This document shows, one piece after another, positions 1-9,458 of a stretch of DNA of 64,000 nucleotides. The stretch is from Clostridiales bacterium (GTDB lineage: Bacteria > Bacillota > Clostridia > Saccharofermentanales > Saccharofermentanaceae). The notes under the pieces were generated by a model. That model was not told the DNA's origin. It searched no databases and saw nothing but the letters and a program-made list of their open reading frames with translations. The stretch covers positions 62,001 through 126,000 of the forward strand of contig JAFSPU010000012.1 of the NCBI GenBank assembly GCA_017451265.1, written 5' to 3'. Numbering within the stretch: the first letter of the stretch is position 1; each line of letters opens with the position of its first letter. The position numbers were made by a program, and so were the translations under genes.

Positions 1-86
1 ATTTCAGAAAGCACACTGCAGCTTGCCAAGGTGCCCATGATCATGGCTGAAGCTGTAATAACACTAAATATTTTCTTTGTGTGCAT
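1..86 (-). CDS. Lipoprotein, N-terminal part only (cut by window edge)
   Basis: Only the first 28 or so codons are inside the window. They encode a lipoprotein signal peptide: a positive N-terminus (MHTKK), a hydrophobic core and a lipobox LASC with the lipidated Cys at residue 23. The ATG at 86-84 follows an AGGGGA ribosome binding site. The signal closely resembles that of the large lipoprotein starting at 9459 (MNTKK..., Cys also at 23), so the two may be relatives. The mature function cannot be read from this fragment. Confidence 0.8.
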   Translation of the reverse strand, partial: MHTKKIFSVITASAMIMGTLASCSVLSE

Positions 87-116
87 AAAAATCCCCTTCC
101 CGATTAGTCTCTATAA

Positions 117-146
117 ATTATAAAGCATATAAGGGGAAGGGGTAAA
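117..146 (-). promoter_or_regulatory. Promoter of the left-edge lipoprotein gene
   Basis: Read on the minus strand there is TTTACC, an 18-bp spacer and a perfect TATAAT, about 30 bases ahead of the lipoprotein start. It lies just beyond the trpA stop, so the lipoprotein probably has its own promoter. No intrinsic terminator is visible between trpA and this site. Confidence 0.5.
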
Positions 147-153
147 TTGCAGT

Positions 154-924
154 TTATCTGATGGCGTCCTTCATGGACTTAACGTACTCGCCCACGTAAG
201 GTGCGGCTTCCTTGCCGTACTGAGCAAGGATCTTGATGATGGCGGAGCCTACGATGGCACCGTCGGAGATGCCGGCCATTTTCGCTGCCTGCTCGGGAGT
301 GGAGATGCCGAAGCCGATGGCTACCGGTGTGGATGTATTCGCGCGGATGACGTCAACGATGGACGCGAGGTCAGTCTTGATCTCGGAGCGCACGCCTGTA
401 ACGCCGAGGGAGGATACGAGGTAGATGAAGCCCTCAGCCTCCTTCGCAATCATCGCGATGCGGTTCTCGGATGTGGGTGCGATCAGCGAGATGAGGTCCA
501 CGTCATACTTATGGCAGATGGGCAGGAACTCTTCCTTCTCCTCGTAAGGGAGGTCGGGAAGGATAAGGCCGTCGATGCCGATCTCGTTGCATGTGCTGAT
601 GAATCTCTCAGCGCCGTAAGAGAAAACCACATTGGCATATGTCATGAAGACCATGGGGACCGTGACGTCAGTTCTGAGCTCACGCACGAGGTCGAACACC
701 TTATCCGTGGTAACGCCGCCCTCAAGTGCACGCAGGTTCGCGCCCTGGATGACAGGTCCTTCTGCAGTAGGGTCTGAGAAGGGGATACCGAGCTCGATCA
801 GGTCTGCGCCGTTCTTAACAGCCTCACGCACAACAGCGGCAGTAGTCTTAAGGTCGGGGTCTCCGCAAGTGATGAAAGGGATGAACGCTTTACCGTTCTT
901 AAATGCTTCTGCGATCTTACTCAT
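154..924 (-). CDS. trpA: Tryptophan synthase alpha chain
   Basis: The alpha subunit cleaves indole-3-glycerol phosphate to indole and glyceraldehyde 3-phosphate and passes indole to TrpB. The 256 residues form one TIM barrel of normal length. Catalytic Glu44 sits in [11 protein letters not shown]. The residue aligned with the second catalytic Asp of the Salmonella enzyme (D60) is Glu55 here (TAEGP), a conservative change. A longer in-frame reading reaches 972, but the start at 924 (MSKIAEAF) has a strong GGGGAGGA site and the family's usual N-terminus. It overlaps the end of trpB by 8 bases, implying translational coupling. Last gene of the trp operon. Confidence 0.97.
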   Translation of the reverse strand: MSKIAEAFKNGKAFIPFITCGDPDLKTTAAVVREAVKNGADLIELGIPFSDPTAEGPVIQGANLRALEGGVTTDKVFDLVRELRTDVTVPMVFMTYANVVFSYGAERFISTCNEIGIDGLILPDLPYEEKEEFLPICHKYDVDLISLIAPTSENRIAMIAKEAEGFIYLVSSLGVTGVRSEIKTDLASIVDVIRANTSTPVAIGFGISTPEQAAKMAGISDGAIVGSAIIKILAQYGKEAAPYVGEYVKSMKDAIR

Positions 925-2107
925 GGATGTCCTCCCCTCTGTAGCGGGCGATGGCCGCACAGTCCTTATCACCTCTGCCTGAGATGGTGATGACGATAAT
1001 CTGGTCCTTGCTCATGGTAGGTGCGAGCTTGCGTGCATATGCCACTGCATGTGCAGACTCGATCGCAGGGATGATGCCCTCCGTCTTGGCAAGGTACTCG
1101 AAGGCGCATACAGCCTCCTCGTCCGTAACAGGCACATACTCAGCGCGTCCGATGTCATGCAGGTATGCGTGCTCGGGGCCGACACCGGGGTAGTCCAGGC
1201 CTGCTGAGATGGAATATACAGGTGCGATCTGGCCGTACTCGTCCTGGCAGAAATAAGACTTCATTCCGTGGAAGATTCCGACTCTTCCCGTGTTAACTGT
1301 GGCCGCGGTCTCGAAGGTATCAATGCCTCTGCCTGCAGCCTCGCAGCCGATGAGTCTTACGTCCTTGTCCTCGATGAAATTATAGAAAGTTCCGATGGCG
1401 TTGGAGCCGCCGCCTACGCACGCGATGACTGCATCCGGCAGGCGACCTTCCTTCTGCATCATCTGCTCCTTGATCTCCTTGCTGATAACAGCCTGGAAGT
1501 CACGCACGATGGTAGGGAAGGGGTGAGGTCCCATAACGGAACCCAAGCAGTAATGTGTGTCGGAGATGCGGGAAGTCCACTCGCGCATTGCCTCGGAAAC
1601 GGCGTCCTTCAGTGTGCGCGTTCCGGACTTGACCGGGATTACTTCAGCACCGAGAAGCCTCATGCGGTAAACGTTCAGGGCCTGCCTGATCGTATCCTCT
1701 TCACCCATGAAGACCACGCACTCCATTCCGAAAAGTGCGGCTGCAGTAGCAGTGGCCACACCGTGCTGACCTGCGCCCGTCTCTGCGATGAGACGTGTCT
1801 TGCCCATCTTCTTGGCAAGCAGTGCCTGTCCCAGTACGTTGTTAACTTTATGTGCGCCTGTGTGGTTAAGGTCCTCTCTTTTAAGATAGATCTTGGCGCC
1901 GCCTAAATCCTTCGTCATCTTCTCTGCATAATACAGACGTGAAGGCCTTCCTGCGTATTCGTTAAAAAGCTCCGAGAGCTCCGCCTGGAACTCGGGATCA
2001 TTCTTATACTTGTTGTAAGCCTCCTCCAGCTCTATGACTGCGTTCATCAGCGTCTCGGGGATGTACTGTCCGCCGTGTATGCCGAAGCGTCCGTTGGGAT
2101 TAGTCAT
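917..2107 (-). CDS. trpB: Tryptophan synthase beta chain
   Basis: PLP enzyme that condenses indole with L-serine to give tryptophan. Its 396 residues match the standard TrpB1 type. PLP-binding Lys87 lies in HTGAHKVNN and the phosphate-binding loop GGGSNAIG near residue 230. The start overlaps the trpF stop by 8 bases and its stop overlaps the trpA start by 8 bases. Cytoplasmic, functioning as an alpha2-beta2 complex with TrpA. Confidence 0.98.
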   Translation of the reverse strand: MTNPNGRFGIHGGQYIPETLMNAVIELEEAYNKYKNDPEFQAELSELFNEYAGRPSRLYYAEKMTKDLGGAKIYLKREDLNHTGAHKVNNVLGQALLAKKMGKTRLIAETGAGQHGVATATAAALFGMECVVFMGEEDTIRQALNVYRMRLLGAEVIPVKSGTRTLKDAVSEAMREWTSRISDTHYCLGSVMGPHPFPTIVRDFQAVISKEIKEQMMQKEGRLPDAVIACVGGGSNAIGTFYNFIEDKDVRLIGCEAAGRGIDTFETAATVNTGRVGIFHGMKSYFCQDEYGQIAPVYSISAGLDYPGVGPEHAYLHDIGRAEYVPVTDEEAVCAFEYLAKTEGIIPAIESAHAVAYARKLAPTMSKDQIIVITISGRGDKDCAAIARYRGEDIHE

Positions 2108-2711
2108 GTGTTTCTTCCTTTCTGACGGCGCTCATGAAAGCTGCCATCTTCACATTATCTTTTACGCCTTCGGTCTCGATCCCTGAGCTGACGTCGACTG
2201 CATAAGGATGAAGGTTCCTTACAGCCTCGCCGATGTTCTCGGGGTACAAGCCTCCCGCAAGAAAATAAGGTCTTGTTATGTTCTTAAGCAGGCTCCAGTC
2301 GAACGTGACTCCGTCGCCCATTCCGGCATCAAGAAGCACGTAGTCCGCAGGGCAGTCCTGAGCTCCTGAAAAGCCGCCTTTTGCTCCTGCACGGAAAGCC
2401 TTGATGACCTGCTTCCCGGAAGCTTCCTTGAGCTTAAGGATATATGTCTCATCCTCGCGCCCGTGAAGCTGCGCGATGTCGATTATATCATCATTAAGAA
2501 GAGACTTAACAACTTCTATATCTTCATCTACAAACACGCCTACAGCCTTGATGGACGGGTCAAGCTCAGCCTTAAGTTCCGCTGCCTGCTCACGCGTTAC
2601 CGCGCGCTTGCTTTTCGGCCAGAATACAAAGCCTATGAAGTCGGGCCGCAGCTCATTAGCCGCTTTTATATCACACTCGCGTGTCAGTCCACAGAACTTA
2701 ACCTTGGTCAT
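2100..2711 (-). CDS. trpF: Phosphoribosylanthranilate isomerase
   Basis: Third step after anthranilate: isomerises N-(5'-phosphoribosyl)anthranilate to the carboxyphenylamino-deoxyribulose phosphate. Roughly 203 residues, typical for a monofunctional TrpF, with the N-terminal VKFCGLTRE signature carrying the catalytic Cys and a C-terminal [10 protein letters not shown] phosphate-binding segment followed by DVSSGIE. Two adjacent ATGs (2714 and 2711) are possible. The second is preferred because AGGAG then sits 6 bases upstream rather than 3. It overlaps trpC by 1 to 4 bases. Confidence 0.95.
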   Translation of the reverse strand: MTKVKFCGLTRECDIKAANELRPDFIGFVFWPKSKRAVTREQAAELKAELDPSIKAVGVFVDEDIEVVKSLLNDDIIDIAQLHGREDETYILKLKEASGKQVIKAFRAGAKGGFSGAQDCPADYVLLDAGMGDGVTFDWSLLKNITRPYFLAGGLYPENIGEAVRNLHPYAVDVSSGIETEGVKDNVKMAAFMSAVRKEETHD

Positions 2712-3490
2712 CATGCACTCCTGAAAGATTCGAGCATTGCCTTCTTATCTTCGGCTCTCATGAGAGCCTCTCCTACGAGCACTGCATCCACGCCGGCCTT
2801 CTTCAAAGCAGCGACGTCAGATGCATCCTTAACTCCACTTTCGGATACGAAGATAATATCATCTCCCACGAACTCCTTAAGCCTCATGCTGTTGCCTGTG
2901 TCGACCGAGAAATCCTTGAGGTTTCTGTTGTTGACGCCGATGAGCCTCGCGCCTGATTCAAGTGCCATCTTAACTTCGTCCGCATCATGCGTCTCCACCA
3001 GCGCGGAGAGTCCGAGCACATCGCAGATGCCGATGTACTCGCGGATCTTTTCTGCACTTAAGATGGAGCAGATAAGAAGCACTGCAGATGCGCCAAGGAG
3101 CTTGGCCTCGTAGATCATGTATTCGTCCACTGTGAAGTCCTTGCGGATGCAGGGGATGCTTACGGCAGACGTAATCTCCTGAAGGTATTTATCGCTTCCG
3201 AGGAACCACTTGGGCTCGGTGAGGACCGAAATGCAGTCAGCGCCGGCGGCCTCATACTCGCGGGCAATTTCAAGGTAAGGAAACTCCTCCGCGATGATGC
3301 CCTTGGACGGGGACGCCTTCTTGCACTCACAGATAAACGAGATGCCATCTTTGGAAAGCGCCTTCTCGAAGGCGAAGTCACCCTTGGGCAAAGCCAGAGC
3401 AGCAGCCTTTACCTCCTCCAGGGAGCGGACGGCCTTTGCTGCGGCAACGCGTTCGCGTGCGTGGTCTGCAAGCTGGTCTAAGATCGTCAT
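2711..3490 (-). CDS. trpC: Indole-3-glycerol phosphate synthase
   Basis: Ring-closing decarboxylase of the tryptophan pathway; 259 residues, monofunctional (not fused to TrpF, which is the next gene). Family hallmarks are the [11 protein letters not shown] segment with the catalytic Lys, [16 protein letters not shown] and the C-terminal VSESGV and VGEALMRA segments. A GAGG ribosome binding site precedes the ATG. Start overlaps the trpD stop by 4 bases. Confidence 0.97.
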   Translation of the reverse strand: MTILDQLADHARERVAAAKAVRSLEEVKAAALALPKGDFAFEKALSKDGISFICECKKASPSKGIIAEEFPYLEIAREYEAAGADCISVLTEPKWFLGSDKYLQEITSAVSIPCIRKDFTVDEYMIYEAKLLGASAVLLICSILSAEKIREYIGICDVLGLSALVETHDADEVKMALESGARLIGVNNRNLKDFSVDTGNSMRLKEFVGDDIIFVSESGVKDASDVAALKKAGVDAVLVGEALMRAEDKKAMLESFRSA

Positions 3491-4518
3491 GCTTCTGCCT
3501 CGGGACGGTTGCTGACTTCAATCATCTTCTGCAGTGTCTCGTAAGCCTTGCCGGAGTCAAGGATCTCACCTGCAAGCTTGACGCCGTCTGCAAATGTCTC
3601 TGCCTTGCCGCCGATGTAGAGGGAAGCGCCCGCGTTCATGAGAACTGCATCGCGCTTAGGTCCCTTGGCGCCCTTAAGGATGTCGATGGTGATCTGCGCG
3701 TTCTCGGCAGGATCGCCGCCCTTGAGGTCATCCTTGGTGCAGCGTGAAAGGCCGAAGTCCTCAGGTGCGATGGTGTATGTCTTGTACCAGCCGTCACGGA
3801 TCTCGCTTACCTTTGTGGGTGCGCTCATGGAGATCTCATCGAGCTTGTCCATGCCGTAAACTACCATGCCGCGCTTTACGCCGAGGCTTACCAGAACCTG
3901 TGACAGAGGCTCTACGAGGTACTCGTCGTAAACACCGAGAAGCTGCATTGTGGGCTTGCCGGGGTTTGTGAGGGGACCGAGGATATTAAATACAGTTCTT
4001 ACACCGAGCTCCTTACGGATGGGCCCTACGTACTTCATGGATGTGTGGTACTTCTGTGCGAAGAAGAAGCACATGCCGGCTTCGTTAAGCATCTCAATGC
4101 AGCGTGCGGGACTCTGGTTGATGTTGACGCCCAGGGCCTCGAGGCAGTCTGCTGTGCCGCACTTGGAAGAGGCTGCACGGTTGCCGTGCTTTGCGACCTT
4201 CATGCCGCCTGCAGCAGCAACGAGTGCGGAAGTGGTGGAGATGTTGAAGCTCTGAGCGTTGTCTCCGCCTGTGCCTACGATCTCGAAGATTTCCATGCCT
4301 GTCTCAACGGGTGTGGCGTGATCTCTCATGGCAGCAGCGCAGCCTGCGATCTCGTCTCTTGTCTCAGCCTTTGCGCTCTTAGTGGAAAGGGCGGCGAGGA
4401 ATGCCGCGTTCTGTGTGGGAGTTGTCTCTCCGTTCATGATCTCGTTCATTACGGCGAATGCCTCGTCATATGTGAGGTCTTCTTTGTTTACGATTTTTAC
4501 GATTGCTTCCTTGATCAT
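3487..4518 (-). CDS. trpD: Anthranilate phosphoribosyltransferase
   Basis: Transfers phosphoribose from PRPP to anthranilate. The 343 residues are a complete stand-alone TrpD. The glycine-rich PRPP loop GTGGD is at residues 82-86, followed by [20 protein letters not shown] is the anthranilate-binding stretch. The start has an AGGAGG site and lies 4 bases beyond the trpG stop. Confidence 0.97.
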   Translation of the reverse strand: MIKEAIVKIVNKEDLTYDEAFAVMNEIMNGETTPTQNAAFLAALSTKSAKAETRDEIAGCAAAMRDHATPVETGMEIFEIVGTGGDNAQSFNISTTSALVAAAGGMKVAKHGNRAASSKCGTADCLEALGVNINQSPARCIEMLNEAGMCFFFAQKYHTSMKYVGPIRKELGVRTVFNILGPLTNPGKPTMQLLGVYDEYLVEPLSQVLVSLGVKRGMVVYGMDKLDEISMSAPTKVSEIRDGWYKTYTIAPEDFGLSRCTKDDLKGGDPAENAQITIDILKGAKGPKRDAVLMNAGASLYIGGKAETFADGVKLAGEILDSGKAYETLQKMIEVSNRPEAEA

Positions 4519-4522
4519 TGTC

Positions 4523-5089
4523 TTATGCCTCCTTGATAAAATTCATTAACATCTTTTTGCCGTCGGGTGTCATTATCGATTCCGGGTGGAACTGCACGCC
4601 GTAGATCTTATATTCCTTATGCTGCACCGCCATGACTTCTCCGTCTTCCGTGAGAGCCGTGACCATGAGCTCGTCGGGGATGGTCTCGGGGTCAGCCGCG
4701 AGTGAGTGATACCTTGCCACCTTGCCCAGCGGGATGCCGTCGAAGAGCTTGCATCTGCCGTCGAACCTTACCACTGACTGCTTGCCGTGCATGAGCTCCT
4801 TGGCGTAAGTGATGGTGGCGCCGAAGGCTGCGCAGATCGCCTGGTGTCCGAGGCACACGCCGAGGATAGGGAAGTCCTTGCCGAGCTGCTTTACCACATC
4901 GATGATAACGCCTGCGTCCTCAGGCCTTCCGGGACCGGGGGAGAGGATGATGCGGTCGGGGTTTAACGCCCTGATCTCATCCACTGTGAGCTCGTCGTTA
5001 CGGATGACCTTGATGTCCGGGTCGATCGCGCCGATGAGCTGATAAAGGTTATAAGAAAAACTGTCGTAATTATCTATAAGCAGGATCAT
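4523..5089 (-). CDS. trpG: Anthranilate synthase component II (glutamine amidotransferase)
   Basis: Supplies ammonia from glutamine to TrpE. The 188 residues form a class I glutamine amidotransferase with nucleophile Cys79 in GVCLGHQAI and catalytic His168/Glu170 in VQFHPES. Its location between trpE and trpD argues for the tryptophan role. The same subunit could also serve aminodeoxychorismate synthase (PabA), since no other copy is visible in the window. Overlaps trpE by 4 bases. Confidence 0.95.
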   Translation of the reverse strand: MILLIDNYDSFSYNLYQLIGAIDPDIKVIRNDELTVDEIRALNPDRIILSPGPGRPEDAGVIIDVVKQLGKDFPILGVCLGHQAICAAFGATITYAKELMHGKQSVVRFDGRCKLFDGIPLGKVARYHSLAADPETIPDELMVTALTEDGEVMAVQHKEYKIYGVQFHPESIMTPDGKKMLMNFIKEA

Positions 5090-6552
5090 AATTCATCCTC
5101 CTGTGCGAGCTCGAGTGCCTTGAGTGAAGCTCTTGCCTTGTTGAGGCACTCCTGATATTCCTTCTCGGGATCGGAGTCGGCTACGATTCCGGCGCCGGAT
5201 CTTACGAAGACCTTGCCGTTCTTCTTGAACACGAGTCTGATCGCGATACATGTGTCCATGTTACCTGCGAAGTCGATGTAGCCGATGGCACCACCGTAGA
5301 TGCCGCGCTTGTTGTTCTCGAGTTCGCCGATGAGCTGGCATGCTCTTATCTTAGGCGCGCCTGAAAGAGTTCCTGCGGGAAGCACCGCCTCGATGGCATC
5401 GAAAGCATCGTGGTCGTCCGTGATTTCGCCTCTTACTGTGGAGCCGATGTGCATGACGTGTGAGTACCTCTCAATGCTGTGCAGCTTCTCGACTTCGACT
5501 GTACCGAACTTGCTGATCTTTCCCAGGTCGTTTCTTCCGAGGTCAACGAGCATGTTATGCTCCGCAAGCTCCTTCTCGTCAGCGAGAAGCTCGGCCTCGA
5601 GTGCCTTGTCCTCTTCTGGAGTCTTGCCGCGGGGCCTTGTGCCTGCGAGGGGGAATGTGTGGAGAACGCCGTCCTTAAGCTTTACGAGTGTCTCCGGGGA
5701 AGCACCTGCAACCTCCACGTCCGTGCCTGAGAAATAGAACATATACGGGGAAGGGTTGATGGTTCTTAATACTCTGTAAGTGTTAAGCAGGCTGCCCTCG
5801 AAGGGTGCGGAGAGTCTGTTGGAAAGTACGATCTGGAAGATGTCGCCTTCCTTGATGTGATGCTTGCCCTTTTCAACCATCTCGCAGAAAGCCTGCTTCT
5901 CGAACAGGGGAGTAACCTTGCCAAGAAGCTTGCCGCTTTTCTCCTCGAGCTTCTCGCCGTTATGGAGAAGGTCTACGAGTGTTTTCAGTGTCTCGACCGC
6001 GCGGTTGTAGCCGTCCTCGCCCTCGTTAAGCTTCATGTTCTCGATGACAATGATCTTCTGCTTCAAGTTATCGAAAGCGATGACCTTGTCGAAGAGCATC
6101 AGGTCAACATCCTTGAAACCCTCCTCGTCCTCCACATTGCACTTGGCTGTGGGCTCGCTGTATGTGAGGTAATCGTATGAGAAGTAACCGACCAGACCGC
6201 CTGCGAAAGGAGGGAGGTAATCGAATCTGGGACTTCTGTATCCGCTCATGATCCTTCTTAATTCCGCTGAAGGATCCTTCGTCTCGATCTTCTCGTCTCC
6301 GATCTCCAGGATGCCGTCCTTGCATGTAATGAGCTCCCTGGGGTTGAAGCCTAAGAATGTGTAGCGGCCCCAGGTCTCGTTAGCCTGTGCCGACTCGAGC
6401 ATGTAGACGTGATCTGAAGCATTCTTCAAGATCTTCAGTGCTTCGATCGGAGTTGTGAAATCGGATAAGATCTCGAGGCTTATGGGAAGCACGTCGTACT
6501 TGCCTTCGGCTGCGATCTTCATAGCCTCTTCCAGAGTAGGTCTGATCTGCAT
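5086..6552 (-). CDS. trpE: Anthranilate synthase component I
   Basis: Converts chorismate plus ammonia to anthranilate; first enzyme of the operon. 488 residues. The N-terminal region holds an LESAQANETWGRYTF segment resembling the tryptophan-feedback site (LLES motif), and the C-terminal chorismate-binding domain holds ASPETLV, PLAGTRPRG and GAPKIRACQLI. The coding frame stays open to about 6600, but the true start is the ATG at 6552 (MQIRPTLEEA), which has GAAGGAGGA upstream. The extra reading lies inside the leader terminator. Confidence 0.97.
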   Translation of the reverse strand: MQIRPTLEEAMKIAAEGKYDVLPISLEILSDFTTPIEALKILKNASDHVYMLESAQANETWGRYTFLGFNPRELITCKDGILEIGDEKIETKDPSAELRRIMSGYRSPRFDYLPPFAGGLVGYFSYDYLTYSEPTAKCNVEDEEGFKDVDLMLFDKVIAFDNLKQKIIVIENMKLNEGEDGYNRAVETLKTLVDLLHNGEKLEEKSGKLLGKVTPLFEKQAFCEMVEKGKHHIKEGDIFQIVLSNRLSAPFEGSLLNTYRVLRTINPSPYMFYFSGTDVEVAGASPETLVKLKDGVLHTFPLAGTRPRGKTPEEDKALEAELLADEKELAEHNMLVDLGRNDLGKISKFGTVEVEKLHSIERYSHVMHIGSTVRGEITDDHDAFDAIEAVLPAGTLSGAPKIRACQLIGELENNKRGIYGGAIGYIDFAGNMDTCIAIRLVFKKNGKVFVRSGAGIVADSDPEKEYQECLNKARASLKALELAQEDEL

Positions 6553-6582
6553 TGTTGTTGTCCTCCTTCTTTGGTTGAGGAC

Positions 6583-6858
6583 AAAAGAAAACGTCCTCAA
6601 CAGATATTACTCTGTCAAGGACGAATAATTACATTATCCGCGGTGCCACCTTGATTTACGGTTTACCGTACGCTTTTAGCAGGATACCATCATATCCCCG
6701 GCTGTTAACGGTGCCTTCCGTCGCAGAATACTTTGCCTATGCATTTGACTGCGCCCTCAGCGGTCCATTTGACGATTCGTTTCTTACCTGACTCTCAGCA
6801 CCACAGGCTCTCTGTAGAGGCGTCGTCGCCGTTATCTCCGCATCAACGGTTTGCTTTA
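6583..6858 (-). promoter_or_regulatory. T-box leader (tRNA-Trp sensing) of the trp operon
   Basis: On the minus strand the leader carries the T-box sequence AAGGTGGCACCGCGG (6652-6638), whose AAGG can pair with TCCTT downstream to form the antiterminator. The competing terminator is a 12-bp stem (CGTCCTTGACAG with CTGTTGAGGACG, two G-U pairs) followed by TTTTCTTTT at 6591-6583. A UGG triplet at 6767-6765, followed by ACCGCUGAGG, sits where the specifier should be and matches tryptophan. By family knowledge, uncharged tRNA-Trp would favour read-through into trpE. Confidence 0.92.
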
Positions 6859-6865
6859 TGGCGGT

Positions 6866-6895
6866 AATTTACCACAGTAAAGTGTAGTTTGTAAA
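6866..6895 (-). promoter_or_regulatory. Promoter of the trp operon
   Basis: TTTACA (6895-6890), an 18-bp spacer and TAAATT (6871-6866) on the minus strand, just ahead of the T-box leader. Both boxes are imperfect, but the position relative to the leader is right. Confidence 0.5.
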
Positions 6896-6972
6896 TAGGT
6901 TTTTAATAAATGACTACCCCCAATAACTACCTAAGTCGGCGACACTTCAGCAATTACAATTGTTTGATAATT

Positions 6973-7419
6973 CTATTTATCATTACCTCCGAGGAGCACA
7001 TAGAGGAGGCGGTAGAGGTCGGCGGCGTCCTCCAAAGAGAGGTTTACGCACGCGCTCATCTTCTTCGGTACATCGAGGCATTCCTCTCTCAGATCGAAGC
7101 CCTTCTTTGTCAGCTTTACGATGACCACGCGCTCGTCTTCAGTGCTTCTTTCACGGGTCAGATACCCCTGAAGTTCAAGTTTCTTCAGCATCGGGGTCAG
7201 GGTGCCGGTATCAAGGAAGAGTCTCTTGCCGAGGTCTCCCACGGTCATTCCGTCGTTCTCCCACAGTGCCATGAAGGTGATGTATTGCGTGTATGTAAGT
7301 CCAATCTCCGAGAGGATCGGCGTGTACATGTTTATGATCTCTCTTGATGCCGCATAAAGAGGGAAACAGAGCTGGTTATCCAGCTTCAGCGCCTCGTATT
7401 TATCCTTTTTCTTAGCCAT
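6973..7419 (-). CDS. OhrR-like MarR-family redox regulator
   Basis: 148-residue winged-helix repressor of the MarR family. The N-terminal LDNQLCFPLYAASRE, with Cys18 and Tyr22, is the signature of OhrR-type organic-peroxide sensors, where the Cys is the reactive residue. The wing region is RERSTEDERVVIVKLT. The start at 7419 (MAKKKDK) follows GAGAGGAGC; an upstream TTG is less likely. No ohr peroxidase gene lies next to it, so the target is unknown; the FMN protein upstream on the same strand is a neighbour but is not obviously co-transcribed. Confidence 0.85.
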   Translation of the reverse strand: MAKKKDKYEALKLDNQLCFPLYAASREIINMYTPILSEIGLTYTQYITFMALWENDGMTVGDLGKRLFLDTGTLTPMLKKLELQGYLTRERSTEDERVVIVKLTKKGFDLREECLDVPKKMSACVNLSLEDAADLYRLLYVLLGGNDK

Positions 7420-7544
7420 ACACAAGCTCCTCTCGCGATTGCATGTTTACACCCTTAAGGATAGCACGCGCGCGGGGCTCTTTGGGGCTTTTCCAAAACC
7501 GTTAAAACTTTGTTTATCTTTTCGAAACTTGTGTGACTTCGAAA

Positions 7545-7937
7545 TCAGAATTTTACTGTTTTCGGAGCGGCTGTGAATGAGGAGAATGTGGCCTCGGCGT
7601 TATTGAAGTAAAGAACCTCGGTGTTGTCATCCTTAGCAGAATACATGGCCTGAAGCTCGGGGTAGCCTGCGAGCATATGAGCCTTGGCTTCCACACGGTC
7701 GTCTCTTACGAGCTCGCCTGAAACACGCAGCCAGGTGCCGTCCTTAAAAGCGCAGATCTCCACCTTGGGGTTAGCCTGGATCTGCTTGCTTACGGGCTTT
7801 ATCTTGCCTGTCTGGATATAGAGCTTATCTTCAAATATATCAACGGTGCCGAACGGTCTTACTCTGGGCTGATCGCCCTCAACTGTAGCAAGATAGTATG
7901 TCTGTGCAGACTTGATGAATTCATATACTTCGTTCAT
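7545..7937 (-). CDS. Pyridoxamine 5'-phosphate oxidase-family FMN protein
   Basis: 130-residue split-barrel flavoprotein of the short type. Visible features are the YYLATVEGDQPRVRPFG strand pair near residues 14-30, an IQTGKIKPVSKQI segment and KVEICAF, all common in small general-stress/FMN-binding members. The substrate is not evident. An ACGGAGG site precedes the start. It is followed by about 120 bases with no gene before the OhrR-like regulator. Confidence 0.85.
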   Translation of the reverse strand: MNEVYEFIKSAQTYYLATVEGDQPRVRPFGTVDIFEDKLYIQTGKIKPVSKQIQANPKVEICAFKDGTWLRVSGELVRDDRVEAKAHMLAGYPELQAMYSAKDDNTEVLYFNNAEATFSSFTAAPKTVKF

Positions 7938-7967
7938 AGGGAACCTCCGTTTTCTTTTTATTCTAAC

Positions 7968-9353
7968 TCAATCCTGAACGATATTCTTCGCCCAGATCCC
8001 GCTTCTGACCATGATCTCACCCACGGTGCACTTGATAAGCTCAGCCCACTGCACCGAGAACATCATGACGGGGACGCTTACGGAAGTAAAACGGCTCAGG
8101 CAGTACGCGAGCGGCACGACGATAAGCCAGGTGTAACCGCAGTCGAAGACGAACGTGATCAGCGTGTTTCCGCCGGCTCTTATGATGAAGTAGGACGCGT
8201 GCGTGAAGGCCATCAGCGGCATGACAATACCCGACAGAACTATCAGGATGGTCGCGAGCGATCTGACCTCATTCGTGGTGTTGTAGAACATCGGGAAGAA
8301 GGGCGCGAGCATCATCATGATGATTCCGCAGGCAGCCGCGAATACGACCGTGAGATCACGCATCTTGATGGCATAGTCCTTGGCAACATCGACCTCGCCG
8401 GCACCGAGTCTTTGTCCTACTACGATACCGATGGACTCGCCCACTGCTATAAAAGCAACCGTCATGAGATTCCACAGCGTCTGCTCGATATTAACTGCAG
8501 CTACAGCATCGAGGCTTCGGAAAGAGTAGCACTGGTTGAGCACCGTCATGCCGAACGCCCAGAGGGTCTCGTTCGCCATCAGCGGCAGTGACTTCAGCAC
8601 AAACTGCGACACAAGCTTGAGCGGCATTCGGAAACTTCGAAAAGCATCGATAATGAACGGATTCGAAGCTGAGTGCGTGCCCGTGTAGATCATGAGCACG
8701 AGAAGCTCGACATAACGTGACACTACGGTAGCGACAGCAGCACCGTTAGCGCCCATCGCGGGAAGTCCAAACAGACCGTAGATGAGTACGGCGTTTCCTG
8801 CAAGGTTAACGAAGATCGCTACCATAGTGGCGACCATGGGAACCCGGGTATTACCCGTGTCTCTTAAGGTTCCGGAATAAGCGTAACTTAAGCCGATAGG
8901 AACAAGGCTCGCGATGATTATGTTTATGTAGTCGACACCGATCTCGAGTGTCTGCGCAGCATCCTCGGGAGTGCCGTCGCCTTTAAGGAACCACGACACC
9001 ATCGTAGGAGCCAGAAGGTAATAAACGACGCCTGCTGCCAGAGCGAGTGTAGTGTTGGCGATGAGCTTGAAGCGGAATGTGTCACGAACGCCTTTCGTAT
9101 CGCCCTTGCCGTAAAACTGCGCGGTAAAGATACCGACGCCTGCCGTGGCTCCGAACATGAGAAGCCAGAAGACGAACATCAGCTGGTTGGCGATGGCAAC
9201 ACCGGAGATGGCGTTCGTACCTACGCCGCCGATCATGAGGTTATCAAGAAGGCTCACGAAGTTAGTCAGTCCGTTCTGAATGATCATGGGGACTGCTATG
9301 CCGAGCACCATCTTATAAAAATCTTTTGTACCTAGACGTGATCTGATATTCAT
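7968..9353 (-). CDS. MATE-family multidrug or metabolite exporter
   Basis: 461 residues, about 12 membrane helices in two homologous halves: AVPMIIQNGLTNFVSLLDN opens the first and SLPLMANETLWAFGMTVLN the second. Family members exchange Na+ or H+ for cationic drugs or metabolites; the substrate is not predictable. The start is uncertain: no clear ribosome binding site precedes either the ATG at 9353 or an in-frame GTG at 9371. The ATG gives the usual N-terminus (MNIRSRLGTKDF). Divergent from the lipoprotein gene at 9459. Confidence 0.9.
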   Translation of the reverse strand: MNIRSRLGTKDFYKMVLGIAVPMIIQNGLTNFVSLLDNLMIGGVGTNAISGVAIANQLMFVFWLLMFGATAGVGIFTAQFYGKGDTKGVRDTFRFKLIANTTLALAAGVVYYLLAPTMVSWFLKGDGTPEDAAQTLEIGVDYINIIIASLVPIGLSYAYSGTLRDTGNTRVPMVATMVAIFVNLAGNAVLIYGLFGLPAMGANGAAVATVVSRYVELLVLMIYTGTHSASNPFIIDAFRSFRMPLKLVSQFVLKSLPLMANETLWAFGMTVLNQCYSFRSLDAVAAVNIEQTLWNLMTVAFIAVGESIGIVVGQRLGAGEVDVAKDYAIKMRDLTVVFAAACGIIMMMLAPFFPMFYNTTNEVRSLATILIVLSGIVMPLMAFTHASYFIIRAGGNTLITFVFDCGYTWLIVVPLAYCLSRFTSVSVPVMMFSVQWAELIKCTVGEIMVRSGIWAKNIVQD

Positions 9354-9458
9354 AGAGACAAATATTAGCACAGAAACAGGGGGCGGTCATATGTAACTGT
9401 AAATATTCTCAAGAATAATTTATAATGGGGCATATTAATTAAAAGAAAGGTGATGGAT

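Noticed and set aside
1268-1906. 212-codon open frame antisense to trpB
   Set aside because: Shadow of trpB codon bias; no ribosome binding site and no recognisable protein features.
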